A stretch of DNA of 64,000 bases from assembly GCA_964646755.1 (NCBI GenBank), contig CAZYIE010000005.1:1-64000 (forward strand), in the 5' to 3' direction. Under the pieces are notes generated by a model. It saw nothing but the letters and a program-made list of their open reading frames with translations. It was not told the DNA's origin and searched no databases. The translations under genes were made by a program, and so were the position numbers. The stretch is from MVRV01 sp964646755. Its GTDB lineage: Bacteria; Desulfobacterota; Syntrophia; Syntrophales; Smithellaceae. How positions within the stretch are numbered: the first letter of the stretch is position 1; every line of letters begins with the position of its first letter. This document shows positions 6,657 to 15,707 of the stretch, piece after piece.

Positions 6657-8463
6657 TTTTATTTTTCTCTTCATTCAGTATCATTCGAAGTAATTGTCGC
6701 GCTTCTTCGGAATCGGGCTTGAGGTAAACAGCCGTTCGAAAATGTTTTATAGCTTCTTCCCGCTCGCCTTTTTGGATCAGCGCAATGCCAATATTGTAAT
6801 GCGCACCAAAATAATCTGGTTGTATTTTAAGCTCCTGCCGGTAGTGATAAATTGCCTCATCATATTTTTTATAGTGCATTTCCAAAATAATCCCTAACTT
6901 ATTGTGTGCATTAGCAAAATTAGGATTAACGCGTATTGTTTCGATAAAATATTTCTCCGCTTCTTCCATGTTTTTTTGATCTAAATATGCACTGGCTAAG
7001 TTATAATAAGCGTGGGAATAAGCAGGCTTAATTTTTATAGCATTTTTATAATTGTTAATTGCTTCTTCGTGTTTTCCTTCGGCATCCAGCGCAACACCCA
7101 AACTATCGTGCGCCCGATAGTTATTTTTTGTAGCTATCAGAGCATGATTAAACAGAGTAATGCTGTTTTTCCAGTAGCCACACTGTTGCCAGGTTAGCAC
7201 CATTAAAACAGTCAGCACAATTGCTGCTGTCGGAATTAAAATAATTTTACGCAGTTTTTCTCTAGGCAATAAGTAATCAGTCCCCCAAACCAGCATGATG
7301 GCAATGCCGATTGATGGAAGATAAGTGTAACGGTCAGCCATAGCCTGATCACCGGCTTGCATCAATCCAATAACAGGAAACAAAGTACCTAAATACCAAA
7401 GCCAGCCAATAGCTAAAAAAGGGATTTTCTTGGCCAGATAAACAACAGCAGCACTTATTGCCAATAGCACAGAAGCAGCTCCTAAAACCTGCCACAATGA
7501 AAAAGAATGCTCATAAGGATAAAAAACCGCCAGATCAACCGGCCAGAATGTTTTACCAAGATAAGATGCGTAAGATACAAGAGCGTTCATTATGCGATCG
7601 GCAAAAGGAACTGCTTGCAGCGAAGCCATATGATTATCGGCGCGTAATTGCCCAATCAGCATAATACCCAAAACTATTGACAGAAGGAAGAATGGCGCCT
7701 TTTCCCATAAAATGTTGCCGATCAATGGGGAGTTACTTTTGACCGGAATAGCTATCTTTTTCTCCAGGGAAGAGGTGGTTTTACTCTGCTTACTTTTTCT
7801 CCTGCCGGTTTTTTGATCAGCGACTGCTGGAGTATTCACTGGAGTTAGCTGTTTTTGCCAGCGGGCCAGAGGCCAATAATCAAGCAAAAGCAGAACACAA
7901 GGCAGTGTAACCAAGGTGGGTTTGGACATGAGGCTCAAAGCAAACAACAGCAGACAAAGACAATATTTAGCAACTTGAGGTTTTTCAACATAATAAGCAT
8001 ATGCATAGAGCGAGCCCATACCGAAAAACATGCTCAAAACATCCTTATGCTCAGCGGCCCAGGCGACTGATTCCACCCGCAAGGGATGAAGGGCAAAAAG
8101 TGCCGCCACAAAGGCGGAAGGCCAAAGACGTTTCGTGGTTTTGTTCAAAAAAAGGAATAAAAAGAGAACAGCGCCAATATGCAAAAGCAGGCTGACGAGG
8201 TGATAACCAGAAGCATTTACTCCAAACATCCGCCATTCCAGCATGATGGAAAGCCAGGTCAGGGGATGCCAGTACTCCAGCCGGGAATTGGTAAATGCCC
8301 ATTGAATACTCTCGGCTGTAATGCCTGATTGAACATAAATGTTTTCCGTGATTAATCTATTATCGTCAAAATTTACAAAGTCATTACCCAGAGTCCTGCC
8401 AAAGGCGATGAAAGAAGCTACTATTAAGAAAGCTATAATTAAATGCTTGTATTTATTATTCAT
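6646..8463 (-). CDS. GT-C-like membrane protein with C-terminal TPR repeats, copy A
   Basis: This large integral membrane protein (605 residues from the ATG at 8463) has about ten membrane segments in residues 1-440 and about four TPR units in the last 150. The first loop carries NFDDNRL (Asp33-Asp34), the acidic pair placed where GT-C glycosyltransferases bind lipid-phosphate sugar donors, then YWHPLTWLS and HPLRVESVAW. The layout resembles the eukaryotic TMTC O-mannosyltransferases. Substrate is unknown. A GTG/ATG three codons upstream is possible, but 8463 matches the start of its twin. DNA up to residue 449 or so is identical to copy B, whereas the TPR tails differ. Confidence 0.75.
   Translation of the reverse strand: MNNKYKHLIIAFLIVASFIAFGRTLGNDFVNFDDNRLITENIYVQSGITAESIQWAFTNSRLEYWHPLTWLSIMLEWRMFGVNASGYHLVSLLLHIGAVLFLFLFLNKTTKRLWPSAFVAALFALHPLRVESVAWAAEHKDVLSMFFGMGSLYAYAYYVEKPQVAKYCLCLLLFALSLMSKPTLVTLPCVLLLLDYWPLARWQKQLTPVNTPAVADQKTGRRKSKQSKTTSSLEKKIAIPVKSNSPLIGNILWEKAPFFLLSIVLGIMLIGQLRADNHMASLQAVPFADRIMNALVSYASYLGKTFWPVDLAVFYPYEHSFSLWQVLGAASVLLAISAAVVYLAKKIPFLAIGWLWYLGTLFPVIGLMQAGDQAMADRYTYLPSIGIAIMLVWGTDYLLPREKLRKIILIPTAAIVLTVLMVLTWQQCGYWKNSITLFNHALIATKNNYRAHDSLGVALDAEGKHEEAINNYKNAIKIKPAYSHAYYNLASAYLDQKNMEEAEKYFIETIRVNPNFANAHNKLGIILEMHYKKYDEAIYHYRQELKIQPDYFGAHYNIGIALIQKGEREEAIKHFRTAVYLKPDSEEARQLLRMILNEEKNKTKQ
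7118..8463. repeat. 1346-bp identical direct repeat, copy A
   Basis: This block equals 9053-10398 with a constant offset of 1935. It starts at the beginning of the TPR region of the gene and stops exactly at the start codon. Flanking bases differ immediately on both sides (7117 a against 9052 g; 8464 c against 10399 t). Checked by reading and by identical translations in all frames, it appears to have no mismatch. Confidence 0.9.
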
Positions 8464-8490
8464 CTTCACCACTGCAACAATAAAAGATAG

Positions 8491-10398
8491 CTAACGCTTT
8501 TGCTTAATCGCCAAAGCTACCCGTAATATCTGGCGCGCTTCTTCATAGTCAGGCTTGAGGTAAACAGCCCGACGCAGATATTCGATAGCTTCTTCAATTT
8601 TACCTGTATTAGCCAAAGCCACACCCAAACTCATATAAATTCCGGGATCGTTTTGGTCTATTCGTAACGCCTGACGGAAATGATATAATGCTTCATCATG
8701 CTTAAGCTGTTTTCCTAAACATGTACCCAGATTAATGTGCGCACTCAAATAATCAGGATTAATACTTAAAGACTTGCGGTAATTTGTAATTGCCTCTTCA
8801 ATCTTTCCCTGCTTCTCAAGGGTAATGGCTAGGTTATAATAGGTATCACCTTTATTGGGATCAATTTTAATAGCAGCAAGATAATGAACAACAGCCTCCT
8901 CGTTTTTCCCTTGATCAGCCAATACTTTTCCCAGATCGAAATGAGCGTTATCGTGCTCGGGATAAATATTAATTGCCTTTTGATAATGGGCAATTGCTTC
9001 TTCCGAATTGCCTTGCTTTGAAAGGGCATCGGCTAAACAGTAATGGGCAAGGTAGTTATTTTTTGTAGCTATCAGAGCATGATTAAACAGAGTAATGCTG
9101 TTTTTCCAGTAGCCACACTGTTGCCAGGTTAGCACCATTAAAACAGTCAGCACAATTGCTGCTGTCGGAATTAAAATAATTTTACGCAGTTTTTCTCTAG
9201 GCAATAAGTAATCAGTCCCCCAAACCAGCATGATGGCAATGCCGATTGATGGAAGATAAGTGTAACGGTCAGCCATAGCCTGATCACCGGCTTGCATCAA
9301 TCCAATAACAGGAAACAAAGTACCTAAATACCAAAGCCAGCCAATAGCTAAAAAAGGGATTTTCTTGGCCAGATAAACAACAGCAGCACTTATTGCCAAT
9401 AGCACAGAAGCAGCTCCTAAAACCTGCCACAATGAAAAAGAATGCTCATAAGGATAAAAAACCGCCAGATCAACCGGCCAGAATGTTTTACCAAGATAAG
9501 ATGCGTAAGATACAAGAGCGTTCATTATGCGATCGGCAAAAGGAACTGCTTGCAGCGAAGCCATATGATTATCGGCGCGTAATTGCCCAATCAGCATAAT
9601 ACCCAAAACTATTGACAGAAGGAAGAATGGCGCCTTTTCCCATAAAATGTTGCCGATCAATGGGGAGTTACTTTTGACCGGAATAGCTATCTTTTTCTCC
9701 AGGGAAGAGGTGGTTTTACTCTGCTTACTTTTTCTCCTGCCGGTTTTTTGATCAGCGACTGCTGGAGTATTCACTGGAGTTAGCTGTTTTTGCCAGCGGG
9801 CCAGAGGCCAATAATCAAGCAAAAGCAGAACACAAGGCAGTGTAACCAAGGTGGGTTTGGACATGAGGCTCAAAGCAAACAACAGCAGACAAAGACAATA
9901 TTTAGCAACTTGAGGTTTTTCAACATAATAAGCATATGCATAGAGCGAGCCCATACCGAAAAACATGCTCAAAACATCCTTATGCTCAGCGGCCCAGGCG
10001 ACTGATTCCACCCGCAAGGGATGAAGGGCAAAAAGTGCCGCCACAAAGGCGGAAGGCCAAAGACGTTTCGTGGTTTTGTTCAAAAAAAGGAATAAAAAGA
10101 GAACAGCGCCAATATGCAAAAGCAGGCTGACGAGGTGATAACCAGAAGCATTTACTCCAAACATCCGCCATTCCAGCATGATGGAAAGCCAGGTCAGGGG
10201 ATGCCAGTACTCCAGCCGGGAATTGGTAAATGCCCATTGAATACTCTCGGCTGTAATGCCTGATTGAACATAAATGTTTTCCGTGATTAATCTATTATCG
10301 TCAAAATTTACAAAGTCATTACCCAGAGTCCTGCCAAAGGCGATGAAAGAAGCTACTATTAAGAAAGCTATAATTAAATGCTTGTATTTATTATTCAT
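8491..10398 (-). CDS. GT-C-like membrane protein with C-terminal TPR repeats, copy B
   Basis: This is the 635-residue twin of the preceding gene: the same ten-helix N-terminal domain with the Asp33-Asp34 pair, followed by about five TPR units. The linker GRRKSKQSKTTSS in a cytoplasmic-type loop is shared. The TPR part diverges straight after ATKNNY, although the final VYLKPD.EEARQ.LR segment is similar, so the tails are related but not recently copied. It ends 27 bases before the copy A start, so the two are probably cotranscribed. The predicted role is transfer of a lipid-linked sugar to a protein or glycan on the outer face of the membrane; acceptor choice may depend on the TPRs. Confidence 0.78.
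   Translation of the reverse strand: MNNKYKHLIIAFLIVASFIAFGRTLGNDFVNFDDNRLITENIYVQSGITAESIQWAFTNSRLEYWHPLTWLSIMLEWRMFGVNASGYHLVSLLLHIGAVLFLFLFLNKTTKRLWPSAFVAALFALHPLRVESVAWAAEHKDVLSMFFGMGSLYAYAYYVEKPQVAKYCLCLLLFALSLMSKPTLVTLPCVLLLLDYWPLARWQKQLTPVNTPAVADQKTGRRKSKQSKTTSSLEKKIAIPVKSNSPLIGNILWEKAPFFLLSIVLGIMLIGQLRADNHMASLQAVPFADRIMNALVSYASYLGKTFWPVDLAVFYPYEHSFSLWQVLGAASVLLAISAAVVYLAKKIPFLAIGWLWYLGTLFPVIGLMQAGDQAMADRYTYLPSIGIAIMLVWGTDYLLPREKLRKIILIPTAAIVLTVLMVLTWQQCGYWKNSITLFNHALIATKNNYLAHYCLADALSKQGNSEEAIAHYQKAINIYPEHDNAHFDLGKVLADQGKNEEAVVHYLAAIKIDPNKGDTYYNLAITLEKQGKIEEAITNYRKSLSINPDYLSAHINLGTCLGKQLKHDEALYHFRQALRIDQNDPGIYMSLGVALANTGKIEEAIEYLRRAVYLKPDYEEARQILRVALAIKQKR
9053..10398. repeat. 1346-bp identical direct repeat, copy B
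   Basis: Second copy of the block at 7118-8463. Its left edge lies at the first TPR codon region and its right edge at the ATG. Gene conversion, recent duplication with tail replacement, or an assembly consensus error would all look like this. Confidence 0.9.
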
Positions 10399-10535
10399 TC
10401 TTTGAAAGGGTCCAATAAAACTTAACAGCGATAAAAATTTTGTTACTTCTATATTTATAACGGGAACAATCAGCTACAAAACAGCTTTTGGGGGAAAACT
10501 GGTAACTACATTGAACACCTTTGCCTTTGGAAAAT

Positions 10536-11093
10536 CTAACCACGTTTGCCGATGATCTGCGCCGGCACACCGGAAACAATGGTGTAATCCTCGACATCTT
10601 TCACGACAACGGCACCGGCTGCAACAATTGCCCCACGGCCAATTGTAATACCACCCGGAATACAAACATGGGCACCGATCCACACATCGTCGTTTATAAC
10701 AACAGGGGCCATAATATGATCCAAACTTGTCATCGGGCGATCCAATTGATTAAAATTGTGCCCTGAAGAATATATCGCGGTATGGGGGCCAATCATGACG
10801 CCATCACCGATTGTAATTCCACCCCGGCCGTCGATGATCGCTCCGGAGTTGACGGAGAAATTATGTCCTGCCTCAATGCCGTAAGTATGTGTAAAATAAA
10901 CACCTGGATAGATGAGAGCCAAAGATTTAATTTTTTTGAAAAGAAGTTTATAGAAACCGTAACGGACAAGCATGCCCTCCATGGAAGGAAGATTGCGAGT
11001 TATCCACCCGACATACTCCTCTAGCCAGATATGAAAAAGATGCCCGGAATACCGCCCCAGAAACCGCCCTATTGGACCGACTTGCTTTTCCAT
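10536..11093 (-). CDS. Hexapeptide-repeat acyltransferase
   Basis: This 185-residue left-handed beta-helix protein is of the xenobiotic/maltose O-acetyltransferase type. Repeated hexapeptides such as IGDGVMIGPHTAI and INDDVWIGAHVCI, and later IGRGAIVAAGAVV, build the helix. The His in YSSGHNFNQ is in the position of the usual catalytic His, and the end, VSGVPAQIIGKRG, is the family's standard closing segment. The N-terminal 60 residues resemble membrane-associated extensions seen in polysaccharide acetyltransferases. It lies between the methyltransferase and GT-C genes, so it most likely acetylates a sugar made by this locus. Confidence 0.85.
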   Translation of the reverse strand: MEKQVGPIGRFLGRYSGHLFHIWLEEYVGWITRNLPSMEGMLVRYGFYKLLFKKIKSLALIYPGVYFTHTYGIEAGHNFSVNSGAIIDGRGGITIGDGVMIGPHTAIYSSGHNFNQLDRPMTSLDHIMAPVVINDDVWIGAHVCIPGGITIGRGAIVAAGAVVVKDVEDYTIVSGVPAQIIGKRG

Positions 11094-11127
11094 TAAGCAC
11101 TTCCCCCGTACATTTTTCCCTTTTTAA

Positions 11128-11868
11128 TCATTTTTTAACTAATACGATTTTCGAAAACATAGCACAACTATCCATCCAACGGGCAAGCAATCTCTCCAGA
11201 AAATGCCAAACCCCGAAGGTCCAGCCCGGCTGCAAACTGATTAGCGATACTCCGCCGGACAAAAGATAGCGAAACGGCATCATCGGCGCAATACTGCCGA
11301 TATGCAATTGAGGAAATTCATTTTCAAACTGCTTTCTGTCCCGGCAAAATACAATCCAGGGCAGGGCTCCATTAGCCCCGGAAAGCGGACCTTCACTTGC
11401 AAACTCCCACTGTCTGGAGTCAGGCCGGAATGGTTCATGATGAAACCTAGAATAGACAAAGTGCGACCATGATGTCACCCATGGTTCCACCATTACCACT
11501 ACGCCTCCGGGACGAAGACACCGTACTGCCTCGCACAGGAATAGCCGGGGCTTGGGCAGATGATGAAACACATCCGTCATTACGATTGCTTTGAGTGATC
11601 CGTCGGCAAATGGTAAATGTCCGGCATCAAGGACAATATCGATATCCAAAAGATAAAAGCATTCCGATGTGATAACACCCGGCGCGAAGTTTTTAAAAAA
11701 CCCGGCACCTGCACCTATCTCCAGAACAGAACCGCTTCCATCAGGGATGGCACTGACCAAAGCTTGATACCATTCTTCATAGATGCGGCGAAGAAATTTT
11801 TTTTCTTGAATTATACGCCGCCTCAGATAAACGATTTCCGGTGAATCGATATTAATGCCTTGCATCAA
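11128..11868 (-). CDS. Class I SAM-dependent methyltransferase
   Basis: The 246-residue protein has motif I VLEIGAGAGFFKNFAPG near residue 45, an acidic ribose-binding LLDIDIVLDAGHLPF segment and TDVFHHLPKPRLFLCEAVRCLRPGG, all typical of Methyltransf_11 enzymes. The C-terminal 100 residues have no motif I recognise. The target is unknown. Its position between an acyltransferase and a glycosyltransferase fusion suggests a sugar or lipid-linked glycan. It lies on the same strand with short gaps (34 and 37 bases), consistent with one operon. Confidence 0.82.
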   Translation of the reverse strand: MMQGINIDSPEIVYLRRRIIQEKKFLRRIYEEWYQALVSAIPDGSGSVLEIGAGAGFFKNFAPGVITSECFYLLDIDIVLDAGHLPFADGSLKAIVMTDVFHHLPKPRLFLCEAVRCLRPGGVVVMVEPWVTSWSHFVYSRFHHEPFRPDSRQWEFASEGPLSGANGALPWIVFCRDRKQFENEFPQLHIGSIAPMMPFRYLLSGGVSLISLQPGWTFGVWHFLERLLARWMDSCAMFSKIVLVKK

Positions 11869-11905
11869 GGGATGTACAAATAGTGATTTAATTATGGTAT
11901 TTCCT

Positions 11906-13360
11906 TCAAATAAATTTTATTCTTAACGCGGCAAAGCAGACCATGCGCAGCAGCAGCCAACCGTGCTTCCAACGGCTTATATTGGTTGTTCCGTAAGTGC
12001 GTTCCCGGTAACGAATCGGAACTTCACTGATTTTGAGATTCAATTTGGCAGCGCCAAATAAAAGGTCGAAATCGCCAAAAGGATCAAAGTCGCCAAAATA
12101 CGATCTATTAGCAGCAATCCTTTCATAATCCTTTTTCCAAAGCACCTTAGTGCCGCATAAAGTATCCTTAATCGGCTGTCCCAGCAACCAGGAAAAGGCC
12201 AAACTGAAAAACTTGTTTCCCAGAAGGTTAAAAAAGCGCATCGCTTCTTTTTCCATGGGATATACTAAGCGCACTCCGTTGACGAATTCGGCTTTACCGC
12301 TGGCCAGAACATCATAAAATCTGGGCAGGTCTTCCGGCGGCACTGTAAGATCAGCATCCAGAATCATCAGAATATCGCCGGTAGCATGTTGGAAACCCAG
12401 GCGAACTGCATCGCCTTTCCCCTGGCCGGTCTGGCGCAGAAGTTTAGATAAACGCTGGGGATTATCGGCCATTGCCTTTTCAATAACTTCATAAGTGTTA
12501 TCCGTTGATCCGCCTTCAACGAAGATTAACTCCGTACCACCCCCCATTTCCGGCACTTCGGCAAATATTTTTTGTATATTCCCGGCTTCATTGCGCGCGG
12601 GGATAATAACAGATACCTTAGGCACTTGCGCTGCGGCTGCAACCATCGAACATGGCCGGGCTATGATGATGTTAGTTAATGCAAACCAACGGAAAGGCCA
12701 GATTTTGACAATAAATCGATTTAAAAGGGAATCCACCAGTGGTGTACGGAGCGGCCAGACTATTTCCTCCCAGTGCCTGATGACTTCAAAATCAGCGAGT
12801 GAGAGCAAACCGCTTACGTCTTCCACAGTAAGCCAATTTTGGGGCAACAATGGTTTGGCCAGACCCAACTTGCGGATAATCCTGAATGGTACTTCCCATA
12901 ACCTGCTGTACGTCGTGATAATGACCCTTGAGCCGGATGTGGCAAGAGGCCTTATATTCTGCAATACTGTCTGCACATCCCATAAATCATTAACCAGATC
13001 AGATAGAATAATAAAATCAAAATGCTCTTTTAAATCAATTTCCTGCGCGTCGGCTTGTATAAAGTGCAAATCAGGATGGCTGTTCCTGGCAAGCTCTATC
13101 ATCTGTGGAGAAAAATCTACACCGACACCATACGAAGGCGCAAGAGAGGCAAGCAAATCGCCCTGTTCGCAGCCTACCTCCATTACCCGCTGTCCGGAAG
13201 GAACAACAAATTTTAATACATCATGCAAGCGCTTGTGGTAATAATTGCTGATCCCCTGCCATTTATCTATGCTTCCGGCGATGCTGTTCCAATGAGATAT
13301 GCGCTTTTTTTGATAAATCGCATAGTCTGATTTGGTTTTATTGAAATCTGTTTCGATCAA
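11906..13360 (-). CDS. Methyltransferase-GT2 glycosyltransferase fusion protein
   Basis: One 484-residue chain holds two enzymes. Residues about 45-150 are a SAM methyltransferase (VMEVGCEQGDLLASL motif I, then IILSDLVNDLW). Residues about 245-440 are a GT2 domain like dolichol-phosphate mannosyltransferase: VSVIIPARNEAGNI, FVEGGSTDNT, and the DADLT metal-binding motif, then GNKFFSLAFSWLLG and CGTKVLWKK. The end may be membrane-associated. A GT2 of this kind could charge polyprenyl phosphate with a sugar for the GT-C enzymes downstream. It begins 18 bases after the preceding nitronate monooxygenase gene ends. Confidence 0.85.
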   Translation of the reverse strand: MIETDFNKTKSDYAIYQKKRISHWNSIAGSIDKWQGISNYYHKRLHDVLKFVVPSGQRVMEVGCEQGDLLASLAPSYGVGVDFSPQMIELARNSHPDLHFIQADAQEIDLKEHFDFIILSDLVNDLWDVQTVLQNIRPLATSGSRVIITTYSRLWEVPFRIIRKLGLAKPLLPQNWLTVEDVSGLLSLADFEVIRHWEEIVWPLRTPLVDSLLNRFIVKIWPFRWFALTNIIIARPCSMVAAAAQVPKVSVIIPARNEAGNIQKIFAEVPEMGGGTELIFVEGGSTDNTYEVIEKAMADNPQRLSKLLRQTGQGKGDAVRLGFQHATGDILMILDADLTVPPEDLPRFYDVLASGKAEFVNGVRLVYPMEKEAMRFFNLLGNKFFSLAFSWLLGQPIKDTLCGTKVLWKKDYERIAANRSYFGDFDPFGDFDLLFGAAKLNLKISEVPIRYRERTYGTTNISRWKHGWLLLRMVCFAALRIKFI

Positions 13361-13378
13361 GAGCTTAATCCCGCCCCT

Positions 13379-14416
13379 CTACGAAAATTGATTTTGCAGT
13401 TTCTGCTGTTGCACTTTTGCCTGGGCAACAATTCTTTCTATGACTTCGGTAACTGATGGTTCGTCGGAAATCAGGCCGGTTGCCTGGCCTACGGGAAGAA
13501 TTCCTGTTTTTGTGTTTCCATCTTCCGTGGCCTGCTGGAACGCTTTGAAGCCGTTGGCCAAGAAGGCCATCGACCGTGCGCCTTTCCATCCGGAAAGCAG
13601 TGTACCTAAAAATAATTTTAAATAGGGCATTTCCATCTGACGGGCAACATCCCGGGAATTGATAAAAGCCGCCGGCAGATCCAACCCTTTTTTAAATGCT
13701 TTTTCAGCCGCAGATGTTTTCAGAACGCGGCATAATATCCCGTCGAAACGGGTGGAGAACATTGTATCCGTAACGTCTTTTTCGATGGACAACCGCTTAT
13801 AGTTGTCATGCAGCGGACTTTCTTTAGTGGTCATAAAACGGGTCCCCATGGCAATTCCTTCCGCACCTAAAGCCAGTGCTGCTGCCAGTCCCCGGCCATC
13901 GGCAAAACCGCCGGCGGCAATAATCGGAATATTCACCGCGTCCGCCAAAGAGGGAATCAGCACGAGCGAGGTTACATACTCACCGTGCGCCGCGGCTTCG
14001 TATCCAGTAGATATAACTGCATCCACTCCGTATTCCTGCGCCCTTTTGGCATGGCGGGCATTAACGACAGTCGCGACAACTTTCCCGCCGTAAGCGTGCG
14101 CACCCTTGACAATCCAGTCACCTTTCCCCAGAGCAAAATTTATCACCGGCACTTTTTCTTCTAATAAAACTTCGGCATTTTTCAAGGCTGCCGGAATAAG
14201 AAGGGTGGCATTCGCTCCAAAAGGCTTATCTGTAAGATCGCGTATTTCCCTTATTGCCTGACGTGTTTGCGCAGGGGTATAAGGACCGGTAGCGAGAATC
14301 CCCAGGCCTCCGGCATTGGAAACCGCCGCCACCATTTTCGGCACACTTATCCAACTCATGCCGGATAAAATAATGGGATATTTGATGCCAAACAGTTCGG
14401 TTATACGCGTTTTCAT
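13379..14416 (-). CDS. Nitronate monooxygenase / 2-nitropropane dioxygenase family protein
   Basis: This FMN-dependent TIM-barrel enzyme has 345 residues. The start MKTRITELFGIKYPIILSGM is characteristic. Also visible are NAGGLGILATG, IAAGGFADGRGLAAALALGA (phosphate-binding loop) and GTRFMTTKES. I place the start at 14416 because GGAG sits 5 bases before it; an ATG six codons upstream lies over that site. The family includes nitronate oxidases and FabK-like reductases, and its job in strict anaerobes is unclear. Gene order behind acyl-CoA dehydrogenase suggests a role linked to acyl-CoA or flavin chemistry. A paralogue lies at 54111. Confidence 0.85.
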   Translation of the reverse strand: MKTRITELFGIKYPIILSGMSWISVPKMVAAVSNAGGLGILATGPYTPAQTRQAIREIRDLTDKPFGANATLLIPAALKNAEVLLEEKVPVINFALGKGDWIVKGAHAYGGKVVATVVNARHAKRAQEYGVDAVISTGYEAAAHGEYVTSLVLIPSLADAVNIPIIAAGGFADGRGLAAALALGAEGIAMGTRFMTTKESPLHDNYKRLSIEKDVTDTMFSTRFDGILCRVLKTSAAEKAFKKGLDLPAAFINSRDVARQMEMPYLKLFLGTLLSGWKGARSMAFLANGFKAFQQATEDGNTKTGILPVGQATGLISDEPSVTEVIERIVAQAKVQQQKLQNQFS

Positions 14417-14496
14417 AAGCACTCCTTTTTTCAATAAAAAATTAAGGCGGGGCCAATCCTGAAACTCAGACCCCGCCTGAAAATTATTTGTTATAA

Positions 14497-15639
14497 CTAC
14501 TTCGCCTGCAAAGCCCGGCCAATGGTCATTATTTCCGCTTCTTTCGTTCCTTCATAAAGCTCCAGAATTTTCGCATCACGATACCATTTTTGCACGGGGT
14601 ATTCTTCAATGTAGCCGTAACCACCGTGCAGTTCAACTGCATAATTGGCGCAAAACACCGCTGTCTGTCCGCCGTAGAATTTTGCCATTGCCGCCAGCGT
14701 GTAATCGGGTGTTCCCTGATCAATCAACCAGGCAGCCTTGTAAACAAGACCGCGCAGAGCTTCGATGCGTATTGCCATTTCCGTTAACTTCATCTGGGTA
14801 AGCTGATATGATCCCAGAGGTGCGCCAAAGGCTGTTCTTTCCTTGACATATTTAATGCTTGTTTCCAGGCAAGCCTCCGATAAACCCAGCGCCTGGCCGG
14901 AAACCATAACTCGAGTGGTATCAAAAAAGTGCATCAGTTCGCGAAATCCATGTCCTTCTTTTCCTACAAGATTGGCTTGGGGAACACGCACATCTTCCAG
15001 AGCAATTTCCGCAGTATCACTGGCACGAATTCCCATTTTTCCATGAAGTTTGTTACGCGTCACTCCTTTGGCCTCAGCCGGGATGATAATCAAACTAAAG
15101 CTATTGTGCTTTTTTTCTTCCGGATTGGTAATGCACTGCGTAACCATGAAATCGCAGACGGTACCATTCGTGATAAACATTTTATTGCCATTGACTACAT
15201 AGTCACTGCCATCCTTGACAGCTCTCGTCTTGTAACCGGCAACATCTGTTCCGGCATTGGGCTCAGTAAAGGAACCCGCACTGACTTTTTCACCTGAGCA
15301 TACCGTCGGCAGATAAGTCTTTTTCTGTTCTTCACTACCATACTGAAAAATTGATTCACATCCGAAGGACGCGGCAGTAATATTCAGGCCAATACCCATA
15401 TCCACTTTGGACAATTCTTCGGTAATAATGGCGTTGCCTAAAATACCAGCACCGGCCCCACCATACTCTTCCGGAATCCAGGCGCCGACCAGACCATTTT
15501 CCGCTGCTTTTTTTCTAATTTCCGGTGTGTATTTTTCCTGTTCATCGCATTCCTGGGAAATAGGCGTTATTTCCGCCACGGCAAATTTGTAGGCCATTTC
15601 CTTCAACATCTTCAGTTCTTCAGTTAAGTTAAAATCCAT
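14497..15639 (-). CDS. Short/medium-chain acyl-CoA dehydrogenase
   Basis: This FAD enzyme oxidises acyl-CoA to enoyl-CoA, passing electrons to ETF. The 380 residues are standard. The pattern FTEPNAGTDVAG, NGNKMFITNG and ELHGGYGYIEEYPVQ is the ACAD fold, and Glu363 in ILELYEGTKEAEIM is in the place of the SCAD catalytic Glu. It follows the 3-hydroxybutyryl-CoA dehydrogenase gene by 68 bases, so both probably serve a butyrate/crotonate-type beta-oxidation or its reversal. Exact chain length cannot be told. No ETF genes are present in the window. Confidence 0.93.
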   Translation of the reverse strand: MDFNLTEELKMLKEMAYKFAVAEITPISQECDEQEKYTPEIRKKAAENGLVGAWIPEEYGGAGAGILGNAIITEELSKVDMGIGLNITAASFGCESIFQYGSEEQKKTYLPTVCSGEKVSAGSFTEPNAGTDVAGYKTRAVKDGSDYVVNGNKMFITNGTVCDFMVTQCITNPEEKKHNSFSLIIIPAEAKGVTRNKLHGKMGIRASDTAEIALEDVRVPQANLVGKEGHGFRELMHFFDTTRVMVSGQALGLSEACLETSIKYVKERTAFGAPLGSYQLTQMKLTEMAIRIEALRGLVYKAAWLIDQGTPDYTLAAMAKFYGGQTAVFCANYAVELHGGYGYIEEYPVQKWYRDAKILELYEGTKEAEIMTIGRALQAK

Positions 15640-15707
15640 CTCCCATCTCCTTTAAGCTTATTTTGTCTGGCGGAAAACACCAGCACAAGTTTTTTGTGAG
15701 CTGCATT

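Noticed and set aside
12495..13241. Plus-strand ORF of 248 codons
   Set aside because: It is antisense to the methyltransferase-GT2 fusion, whose motifs are clear; the plus-strand frame has no family features.
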